Source: an uncultured Selenomonadales bacterium (lineage in GTDB: Bacteria; Bacillota_C; Negativicutes; Selenomonadales; Selenomonadaceae). Taken from it: a stretch of DNA of 5,594 bases. A program made the translations under genes and the position numbers. The notes under the pieces are model-generated. The model saw nothing but the letters and a program-made list of their open reading frames with translations, had not been told where the DNA came from and made no database searches. Below are positions 1 through 3,913 of the stretch, one piece after another (the first letter of the stretch is position 1; every line of letters starts with the position of its first letter). The stretch covers positions 1-5,594 of the forward strand of contig CALCTX010000072.1 in assembly GCA_937907035.1 (NCBI GenBank), written 5' to 3'.

Positions 1-242
1 AGCTTCAGTGCTTTCTCCATCAGCGCCCTGTCGCAGCAAAGCACATTGGCAAAGATCTCCGGGGTGTAGACAAGCCCGTTATCCATTACAAATCTGCCGT
101 GGTTGTTCTTTTTCCCTGCCAGGCACAGCATTTTGAGCCAAAGGATGATCAGTGAATCCGCATCCTCGTCCGTCCTGATCAGCATGATCTTTTCATTTTC
201 AAAAAGGTCAATGTCAACCTTGATCCATTTCACGTCAGTCAT
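1..242 (-). CDS. Phage replisome organiser, N-terminal domain (3' end beyond window)
   Basis: The first 80 codons of a protein that continues past the left edge. The start ATG at 240-242 is preceded by a strong AAAGGAG site at 249-255 with a 6-nt spacer. The protein begins MTDVKWIKVDIDLFENEKIM and continues with a WLKMLCLAGKKNNHGRF stretch and a VYTPEIFANVL segment. These are hallmarks of the phage replisome organiser N-terminal family (Phage_rep_org_N), a winged-helix origin-binding domain found in phage and ICE replication proteins of Firmicutes. In this family the C-terminal half usually contacts or recruits the replicative helicase loader; that part is not visible here. It starts 17 nt after the 43-aa ORF and is probably cotranscribed with it and with the sigma-like gene. 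It likely initiates replication of the excised element (inference). Confidence 0.85.
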   Translation of the reverse strand, partial: MTDVKWIKVDIDLFENEKIMLIRTDEDADSLIILWLKMLCLAGKKNNHGRFVMDNGLVYTPEIFANVLCCDRALMEKALK

Positions 243-248
243 ATCTTT

Positions 249-255
249 CTCCTTT
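249..255 (-). promoter_or_regulatory. Ribosome binding site of the replisome organiser
   Basis: On the minus strand this reads AAAGGAG, 6 nt before the ATG at 242. It fixes the start of the partial replisome organiser gene, which would otherwise be uncertain because the gene is cut by the window edge. Confidence 0.8.
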
Positions 256-259
256 GCAA

Positions 260-391
260 TCATTCTTCGTCCGCAATAACCTTGACTCTGCTGAGGATCT
301 CTGCTGTGCGCTTAGCCGCAAGAGACAGGGCCGTGAGCAGCGTAATGGCAATATCCAGCTTTGCCCGGGGAGGGAATTCTTTAGTGATCAT
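260..391 (-). CDS. Small 43-aa protein of unknown function
   Basis: An ATG at 389-391 opens a 43-aa frame starting MITKEFPPRAKLDIAITLLT and ending KVIADEE, with a TGA at 260-262. It lies between the sigma-like gene and the replisome organiser, on the same strand, and stops 17 nt before the latter. An AAAGGTAAG stretch just upstream could act as a ribosome binding site. The peptide looks amphipathic and helical, with alternating hydrophobic residues in the middle (LDIAITLLTALSLAA), but there is no clear signal peptide and I recognise no family. Its position in an apparent replication operon and its 4-nt overlap (ATGA) with an upstream open frame argue that it is translated. Confidence 0.55.
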   Translation of the reverse strand: MITKEFPPRAKLDIAITLLTALSLAAKRTAEILSRVKVIADEE

Positions 392-496
392 TTTTTCTTA
401 CCTTTCCGAAGGGACTTGAATTTGTTTGTGCCCTTCACTGTACGGACACGGAAAGGCCGTTTTGTTATCCCTCCCGGAAAAAATTTTTTAAAAAAT
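388..496 (-). other. Gap between sigma-like gene and 43-aa ORF; open basic frame without a normal start
   Basis: This stretch follows the stop of the sigma-like gene. On the minus strand one frame is open to a TGA at 388-390 that overlaps the start of the 43-aa ORF as ATGA. Its last 25 codons are strongly basic (it contains TKRPFRVRTVKG and ends KSLRKGKKK). A GGGAGGG motif at 469-475 sits directly before an ATA codon (466-468) in this frame, so no standard ATG start fits. A GTG at 436-438 would give only 16 residues. It may be a tiny gene with an unusual start, a tail reached by frameshift from the sigma-like gene, or non-coding. Confidence 0.3.
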
Positions 497-498
497 TT
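478..498. repeat. A/T-tract palindrome after the sigma-like gene
   Basis: Six A, six T, six A and three T follow in phase from 478 to 498, next to the sigma-like stop codon. Such A-tracts bend DNA and melt easily. On the minus strand the hairpin would be pure A-U, so it is a poor terminator by the usual GC-stem rule. Confidence 0.5.
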
Positions 499-871
499 AT
501 GAGAATTTTTTCCTTGCCTGTTCAACCGACTTGAAAACATTGACACAACTGATTTTTTCCTTATTTGCGATTTCCCGATAAGTCATGCCGTCGGCATACA
601 TTAAAAGGCGGCGCTGCTGGGTTTCTGTAAGGAGAGCGAGCTTTTTCTCCAGCTCCTGACGAAGCTCCTTTTTCTCCAGTTCCGTTTCTGCAGTCTCCTC
701 CCCGGCAAACTCTTCGCCCTCATAGTCGATGTCATCCAGGCTGTAGTGGCGGCGGGTCTCTTTTTTCCGGTTTGCCTCCTCTTCCTTATCCATCGCCTGC
801 AGCAGCGCTGCCCACTCCTCATCGATCTCCACACTCTCCGCGCCTGTTGCGTAGTAATAGGAATATTTCAT
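497..871 (-). CDS. Sigma-70 region 4-like protein of mobile element
   Basis: A 124-aa protein starting MKYSYYYATGAESVEIDEEW. The start at 869-871 is chosen because AAAGGA lies 5 nt upstream, while the in-frame extension to 1108 runs backwards through a terminator and leader and has no RBS. The middle is very acidic and charged (about residues 20-75, rich in E, K, R). The C-terminal third (LALLTETQQRRLLMYADG, then MTYREIANKEKIS) has the helix-turn-helix of sigma-70 region 4, the part that contacts -35 elements. There is no region 2, so it is not a complete sigma factor. Proteins of this type are common on Firmicute ICEs and prophages and are generally annotated as sigma-70 family or HTH regulators; the exact role is mostly unknown. 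It is the first gene after the attenuator-like leader and is likely cotranscribed with the 43-aa ORF and replisome organiser. Confidence 0.75.
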   Translation of the reverse strand: MKYSYYYATGAESVEIDEEWAALLQAMDKEEEANRKKETRRHYSLDDIDYEGEEFAGEETAETELEKKELRQELEKKLALLTETQQRRLLMYADGMTYREIANKEKISCVNVFKSVEQARKKFS

Positions 872-1028
872 TTCTGTCCTTTCCGCTCCGGGCGGCGCAA
901 AGGGCAGCAGAAACGAAAAAAGCCGGGTCACACGACCCGGCTGCAGCGTCATACCCCAAAAAAGGGTGCACAAAGTCAGCAACAGGTCGCTGGAAGACAG
1001 AAAGACGCATTGTCTTGCTGAATCCCAT
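819..1028 (-). CDS. Possible leader peptide reading through the attenuator
   Basis: A frame opens with ATG at 1026-1028 (MGFSKTMRLSVFQRPVADF) and stays open through the terminator hairpin and past the sigma-like start, ending at 819. AAGGG lies about 11 nt upstream, a long but usable spacing. If translated, a ribosome crossing 921-942 would prevent the hairpin from forming, which would link translation to read-through. Only the first 25-35 codons need be meaningful; the 3' part overlaps the sigma-like gene in another frame and is probably not selected for protein. There is no similarity I recognise. This is a hypothesis based on position and could be a chance ORF. Confidence 0.25.
   Translation of the reverse strand: MGFSKTMRLSVFQRPVADFVHPFLGYDAAAGSCDPAFFVSAALCAARSGKDRNEIFLLLRNRRGECGDR
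915..942 (-). terminator. Intrinsic terminator (attenuator) upstream of the sigma-like gene
   Basis: On the minus strand AGCCGGGTC, a 4-nt loop GTGT and GACCCGGCT form a perfect 9-bp GC-rich hairpin (921-942), followed by six T (complement of 916-921). It ends only 44 nt before the sigma-like ATG, too little room for a separate promoter plus RBS. It therefore acts most plausibly as a regulated attenuator inside the 5' leader of that gene. Confidence 0.85.
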
Positions 1029-1062
1029 ATGATCTGCTGCCCTTGATGTACACTCGGGGCTG
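943..1062 (-). ncRNA. Structured leader RNA with alternative stem-loops
   Basis: This is the predicted transcript between the promoter at 1070-1100 and the terminator at 915-942. Visible pairings include AAGAC/GTCTT (1002-1006 with 1012-1016) and a CAGCGA/TTGCTG hairpin (977-982 with 987-992, one G-U). A competing 7-bp perfect pair joins 976-982 with 1015-1021. In addition GCGACC (985-990, minus strand) can pair with GGTCGT in the 5' arm of the terminator (932-937), giving a possible antiterminator. The set of mutually exclusive stems next to a terminator is typical of attenuators, but I cannot match it to a named RNA family and no folding was computed. Confidence 0.45.
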
Positions 1063-1069
1063 TCAAATA

Positions 1070-1100
1070 TTTATATGTTTGCGGTAGTTTACTCTGTGAA
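1070..1100 (-). promoter_or_regulatory. Candidate sigma-A promoter of leader and sigma-like operon
   Basis: On the minus strand TTCACA (1095-1100) and TATAAA (1070-1075) each match the -35 and -10 consensus at five of six positions. The 19-nt spacer is slightly long. It lies downstream of the previous terminator and upstream of the leader, exactly where a promoter for this unit is needed. Confidence 0.4.
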
Positions 1101-1101
1101 C

Positions 1102-1118
1102 TGGTCACCTAATGACCA
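1102..1118. promoter_or_regulatory. Inverted repeat, possible operator
   Basis: TGGTCA, five bases, TGACCA: a perfect 6-bp inverted repeat abutting the -35 of the candidate promoter at 1070-1100. The size and position fit a dimeric HTH regulator site. No regulator gene is visible in the window. Confidence 0.35.
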
Positions 1119-1143
1119 CTTCATTAAAATTTCTCTGAAAAAC

Positions 1144-1200
1144 AAAAAAAGCCGGAGTTATCCTGTGCAACCAATACGGTTGTCAGAGATAACTCCGGCT
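1144..1200 (-). terminator. Large intrinsic terminator after the 69-aa gene
   Basis: AGCCGGAGTTATC (1150-1162) pairs perfectly with GATAACTCCGGCT (1188-1200), a 13-bp stem. A second small stem, CAACC/GGTTG (1168-1172 with 1178-1182), sits inside the loop. On the minus strand the stem is followed by seven T (complement of 1144-1150). It lies 28 nt after the stop of the 69-aa ORF and should stop transcription arriving from the host prmA-rsmE-mtaB unit. Confidence 0.9.
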
Positions 1201-1228
1201 AGTAGTTCAAACGACTCTGCTCGGTAGC

Positions 1229-1438
1229 TTATCTGTTTATTACATTTTTCTGTTTTCTTTGGTGGTTTACGATCAGTAGTAACTGATCAATCGGAACGGA
1301 AACAAAGCGCCCGCTCCCTGCTTTGAATTCACACTGGACCCCGCTTTCATCGGTGATGACGTCGAAGATGCGGATCTGCCCTCCTCTGCCATCATCGATT
1401 TTGACGGGTTCCCGCTTAATGACTTTTCCCAACGGCAT
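1229..1438 (-). CDS. 69-aa protein of unknown function
   Basis: A frame of 69 codons starting MPLGKVIKREPVKIDDGRGG, then an IRIFDVITDESG segment, a GRFVSVPIDQLLLIV segment and a basic tail. The pattern of short beta-like stretches split by glycines suggests a small all-beta fold; I recognise no family. An AAGGGAGG site ends only 2 nt before the ATG, which is too close. The TTG two codons later (MPL, third codon) would have an 8-nt spacing and may be the true start. The gene is the only one between the mtaB junction and the large terminator. Transcription could come from the host operon across the junction or, in the circular element, from whatever gene precedes it. Confidence 0.6.
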   Translation of the reverse strand: MPLGKVIKREPVKIDDGRGGQIRIFDVITDESGVQCEFKAGSGRFVSVPIDQLLLIVNHQRKQKNVINR

Positions 1439-1508
1439 TCCCTCCCTTACTTCCGCTTCATACTCTTGTTATTCATTAGCTTCACTTGATTCTGAGGAAA
1501 CAGTACCG

Positions 1509-1994
1509 TCAGGGCTTCTTCATCGGCACCGGCTTGTGCAGCACCATCTCCACCGTGCCGAAGATCTCCCAGCCGATATAGTCAAAAAGCGGAATATCTT
1601 CAAATTGTTTGGCCTGCATAATATCATCAACCACTGTAATTGGTTCAGGTATTGTTGCTGCCTGTTCACAAAGTTTGACAATATTTTCCCGGCCTTGATT
1701 GCCAATGACCAATCGTACACCGTCAATCCGGGCAATCTCTGCAGGATTTAACTGTGCATAACAGCCAGTAACCGCCAGCACAGCTTCCGGATTCAAACGT
1801 TGCGCCCTCCGTATCAGCTGCCGGGATTTTTTCTCTCCCAAACTGGTGACTGAACAAGTATTGACAATATAGACATCTGCCCGTTCAGAAAAAGGAACTA
1901 CTTCATACCCCGCCTGACGAAACAGCCCTTCCATCGTCTCAGTTTCATATTGATTGACCTTGCATCCCAAAGTCATAAATGCCGCTTTTTTCAC
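1509..1994 (-). CDS. mtaB: MtaB N-terminal fragment, truncated by element integration (fused to 22 foreign codons)
   Basis: MtaB adds a methylthio group to t6A37 of tRNAs reading ANN codons, giving ms2t6A. The first ~138 residues are clearly MtaB: MKKAAFMTLGCKVNQYETE, VNTCSVTSLGEKKSRQ and AVTGCYAQLNPAE carry the three N-terminal-domain cysteines (11, 47, 78) that bind one Fe-S cluster. MtaB is normally about 430-450 aa; here it continues after FEDIPLFDY into unrelated residues (GWEIFGTVEMV..., ending PVPMKKP) and a TGA. The radical-SAM CxxxCxxC cluster and TRAM domain are missing, so the product should be inactive. The start is GTG (1992-1994), overlapping the rsmE stop as GTGA, with AGGAGAGG upstream. 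The remaining 3' part should lie at the other end of the element. Confidence 0.88.
   Translation of the reverse strand: MKKAAFMTLGCKVNQYETETMEGLFRQAGYEVVPFSERADVYIVNTCSVTSLGEKKSRQLIRRAQRLNPEAVLAVTGCYAQLNPAEIARIDGVRLVIGNQGRENIVKLCEQAATIPEPITVVDDIMQAKQFEDIPLFDYIGWEIFGTVEMVLHKPVPMKKP
1560..1601. other. Element-chromosome junction, candidate serine-integrase att site
   Basis: MtaB similarity ends at about 1578-1583. GAAGAT (1560-1565) and ATCTTC (1596-1601) are an exact inverted repeat whose centre falls between 1580 and 1581, the same place, with a few more matched positions (1569-1570, 1567). Imperfect dyads of about 40 bp around a two-base core are the usual form of large serine recombinase att sites. 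The core cannot be fixed without the other junction. Confidence 0.55.
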
Positions 1995-2743
1995 GCCATA
2001 CCTCTCCTGCCCAGATCGCCTTTTTCATACTGAACAACGGTCATCGCCGCAACCGCTGCTGTTTCAGCTTTAAGTATCCGCTTCCCCAATGAAACCGATG
2101 TAAAACCGGCATTAACTGCCTGTTCAACTTCCGAAAGAGAAAATCCGCCTTCCGGACCAATAAGCAAGATATATTTTTCGCCGTTTGCTTCAGCCAAAAA
2201 ATCTCCGACTGACTTCCTGTCCTCCGCCTCATAACACATCATTTTTATACTGTTGCCAACTTGCTTTATATCCTTAAACCAATCAGCAATATTCTTTATC
2301 GGCTCAACTGTCGGAATAACTGTTCTGGCACATTGTTTTCCGGCTTCATCAGCAATTTTTTGCCACTTTTCCTGTCGGGAAAGACTTTTTTTGTCATCAT
2401 ATTTAACAACACAATTATCACTTTTCAAAGGCTGAACACTTGTCGCACCTAATTCCGTTGCTTTTTGAACGATAAATTCCATTTTGTCCGATTTTGGCAA
2501 ACACATCGCCAATGTCAATTCAACCGGTGATTCGGTATCAGCTGCCAATTTCTCGATCAATCGCAACGTGACTGTATCCGTTGTAAAAGAAACTATCTCC
2601 ATTTCGGCAACTTCCCCATTTACATCTGCCACAACATACCGTTGCCCGATCCTGCCCCGAAGGGAATACCCCAAATGGTGAGCATCCTGCCCGGTAATTA
2701 TGATCTTTTCTCCGATTGGTTCGTTGATAAATAATCGTCTCAT
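1991..2743 (-). CDS. rsmE: 16S rRNA (uracil1498-N3)-methyltransferase RsmE
   Basis: RsmE methylates N3 of U1498 in helix 44 of 16S rRNA, late in 30S assembly, using S-adenosylmethionine. The 250-aa product has the family's full length. An N-terminal PUA-like beta domain (about residues 1-70, MRRLFINEPIGEKIIITGQD) is followed by a SPOUT methyltransferase domain. Signature stretches are KMEFIVQKATELG (87-99), ADEAGKQCAR (131-140), the cofactor-knot loop IGPEGGFS (195-202) and LGKRILKAETA (219-229). The ATG at 2741-2743 overlaps the prmA stop (ATGA) and uses a GGAG inside the end of prmA. The 3' end overlaps mtaB by 4 nt (GTGA). Translational coupling in a prmA-rsmE-mtaB unit is common in Firmicutes. 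Confidence 0.95.
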   Translation of the reverse strand: MRRLFINEPIGEKIIITGQDAHHLGYSLRGRIGQRYVVADVNGEVAEMEIVSFTTDTVTLRLIEKLAADTESPVELTLAMCLPKSDKMEFIVQKATELGATSVQPLKSDNCVVKYDDKKSLSRQEKWQKIADEAGKQCARTVIPTVEPIKNIADWFKDIKQVGNSIKMMCYEAEDRKSVGDFLAEANGEKYILLIGPEGGFSLSEVEQAVNAGFTSVSLGKRILKAETAAVAAMTVVQYEKGDLGRRGMA

Positions 2744-3678
2744 TTCTTTTCTCCGCGACTAATGAGTAACATTACCCATTCTTTCTGCCGATTAATTTTT
2801 TCAATGACAAAACCATGCGCTTCTGCAGCCGCAACGACCTCAGCCTCCCGTGGCTCAATTATACCGCTGGCTATGAGCTTACCGTCCGAAGCCAAATGCT
2901 GATCAAGTTCATCAAATAAGCGCATGATAATATCGGCAATAATATTGGCTGTAATAACATCTGCTTTGCCGTCAACATTTTTCATCAGATCACTGCGGTG
3001 CAAATCAATTTTGTCTTCCAAGCTGTTCATTGCTAAATTTTCAGCTGCCGCTTTTACTGCCGTAGCATCATAATCAACAGCTGTAACCTTCGCAGCCCCA
3101 AGCTTTACCGCTGCTACTGCCAGTACGCCGGAACCGGTACCGACATCAAACACCGTCATTCCCGGCCGGATTTGTTCTTCCAATTCTGCCAAACACATAG
3201 CCGTTGTTGGATGCGTTCCTGTTCCGAATGCAGCTCCGGGATCGAGTGTAATAACCACATCATCCGGCTCGGCAACATAATCTTCCCACGAGGGCCGGAT
3301 AACTATACGCTTGCCTATCCGACTGACATGAAAATATTGTTTCCAATTATTTACCCAGTCTTCATCCTGAATGATCGTCCGAGTAATCTCGCCCGGTGCA
3401 ACATCAACATTTTCCCGAAGCTTGTCAAATTCCTGATTTAAAATTATAAGTTTGCTTTCCAATTCCTCATCTTCCGGCAAATAAGCTTTAACTTCAACAA
3501 CATCTGTCTTTTCATTCCGGGTAAGATCAGTATAATCCCATAATCCGGAATCAATATAATCATTTAAAAGCTGCGGGTCCTCTACCACAACACCCATAGC
3601 ACCCAAATCTTCAAATATAACCGTCAAAAAATCCACAGCTTCATGTGAGGTTTTTATACTTATCTCTACCCAACGCAT
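2740..3678 (-). CDS. prmA: Ribosomal protein L11 methyltransferase PrmA
   Basis: PrmA trimethylates several lysines and the N-terminus of ribosomal protein L11, using S-adenosylmethionine. The 312-aa product has the normal length. The N-terminal L11-recognition domain is at about residues 1-95 (MRWVEISIKTSHEAVDFL), then a linker with DEDWVNNWKQYF (105-116). The methyltransferase domain holds LDPGAAFGTGTHPTT (145-159), the SAM-binding glycine loop FDVGTGSG (177-184), the acidic VDYD (201-204) and TANIIADI (243-250), equivalent to the family's N-I-L-A motif. The start ATG at 3676-3678 follows a GGGAG with 7-nt spacing. It is the first gene of the unit prmA-rsmE-mtaB and is separated from dnaJ by a terminator and about 235 bp. 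Confidence 0.96.
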   Translation of the reverse strand: MRWVEISIKTSHEAVDFLTVIFEDLGAMGVVVEDPQLLNDYIDSGLWDYTDLTRNEKTDVVEVKAYLPEDEELESKLIILNQEFDKLRENVDVAPGEITRTIIQDEDWVNNWKQYFHVSRIGKRIVIRPSWEDYVAEPDDVVITLDPGAAFGTGTHPTTAMCLAELEEQIRPGMTVFDVGTGSGVLAVAAVKLGAAKVTAVDYDATAVKAAAENLAMNSLEDKIDLHRSDLMKNVDGKADVITANIIADIIMRLFDELDQHLASDGKLIASGIIEPREAEVVAAAEAHGFVIEKINRQKEWVMLLISRGEKK

Positions 3679-3709
3679 CGAATCACTCCCGTTTTATTAA
3701 TTAACTGAT

Positions 3710-3738
3710 ATTATAACGCCATTGTTCAAGAAAATGCC
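3710..3738 (-). promoter_or_regulatory. Candidate promoter of prmA-rsmE-mtaB
   Basis: A perfect TATAAT (3710-3715, minus strand) lies 31 nt before the prmA ATG. The -35 region expected at 3733-3738 has only a weak match and falls inside the inverted repeat at 3730-3750. A promoter is needed here because dnaJ ends in a terminator. Confidence 0.45.
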
Positions 3739-3750
3739 ATAGGCATTTTC
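3730..3750. repeat. Inverted repeat GAAAATGCC-ATA-GGCATTTTC upstream of prmA
   Basis: Perfect 9-bp arms (3730-3738 and 3742-3750) with a 3-nt loop, over the expected -35 of the prmA promoter. It could be an operator or the end of a small dispersed intergenic repeat. On the minus strand a run of TTTTC ends the second arm, so it would make only a weak terminator. Confidence 0.5.
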
Positions 3751-3870
3751 TTCCAATTTGCGTTTCAACGAAGCGGAAGACATGCTCGCCGCTTGTTCAT
3801 TCCATAAGGTACCCGCCAGCTACAGAGGTGGAAACCATCTTTACTGAGTTATACTACAAAAGCTGCAAAC
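3751..3870. other. Intergenic block between dnaJ and prmA
   Basis: About 120 bp without a supported gene. The minus strand is open in short frames: MVSTSVAGGYLME (3797-3838), and a separate frame containing SMSSASLKRKLEENAYGIF that runs into the prmA promoter. Neither has a convincing RBS. Together with the inverted repeat at 3730-3750 it may be a repeated intergenic element; nothing else is evident. Confidence 0.3.
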
Positions 3871-3906
3871 ACAAAACTGCCACCCGGCCTGAAGCCAGAT
3901 GGCAGT
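3871..3906 (-). terminator. Intrinsic terminator of dnaK-dnaJ
   Basis: On the minus strand ACTGCCATCTGGC pairs with GCCGGGTGGCAGT (13 bp, two G-U) around a 5-nt loop (3876-3906). It is followed by TTTTGTGTTT. It starts 7 nt after the dnaJ stop codon and separates the chaperone genes from prmA. Confidence 0.85.
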
Positions 3907-3913
3907 AATATGC

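Larger units (their letters stand above)
1..1580. mobile_element. One end of an integrated mobile element (ICE or prophage) inserted in mtaB
   Basis: The element boundary is placed where the MtaB reading frame stops resembling MtaB, near 1580. Inside it are a phage-type replisome organiser N-terminus, a sigma-70 region-4-like protein, small unknown ORFs, and two strong intrinsic terminators, all on the minus strand. Codons end mostly in G or C (all 22 codons immediately left of the junction do), unlike the mixed codon use of rsmE and prmA. No integrase, relaxase, capsid or portal gene is visible in the window, so ICE and prophage cannot be told apart. The other end and most of the element lie beyond the left edge. 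The boundary is inferred from protein divergence and a dyad, not from a direct repeat. Confidence 0.8.

Noticed and set aside
254..502. 82-aa plus-strand ORF
   Set aside because: Antisense to the 43-aa gene and its upstream basic frame; no RBS and no family resemblance.
1061..1066. Perfect TTGACA (minus strand) as a promoter -35
   Set aside because: No acceptable -10 lies 16-18 nt downstream (the sequence there is AGGGCA-like); the pair at 1070-1100 fits better.
872..1108. Upstream extension of the sigma-like ORF to a 203-aa protein
   Set aside because: The added 79 residues come from the leader and terminator region, have no RBS, and do not resemble the domain; MKYSYYY at 871 has a good RBS.
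1323..1751. 142-aa plus-strand ORF
   Set aside because: It is antisense to the 69-aa gene and mtaB, crosses the element junction, and has no recognisable domain or RBS.
1509..1994. mtaB truncated by a simple frameshift or nonsense mutation
   Set aside because: No frame to the left of 1580 contains the expected radical-SAM CxxxCxxC sequence, so the rest of the gene is absent rather than out of frame.
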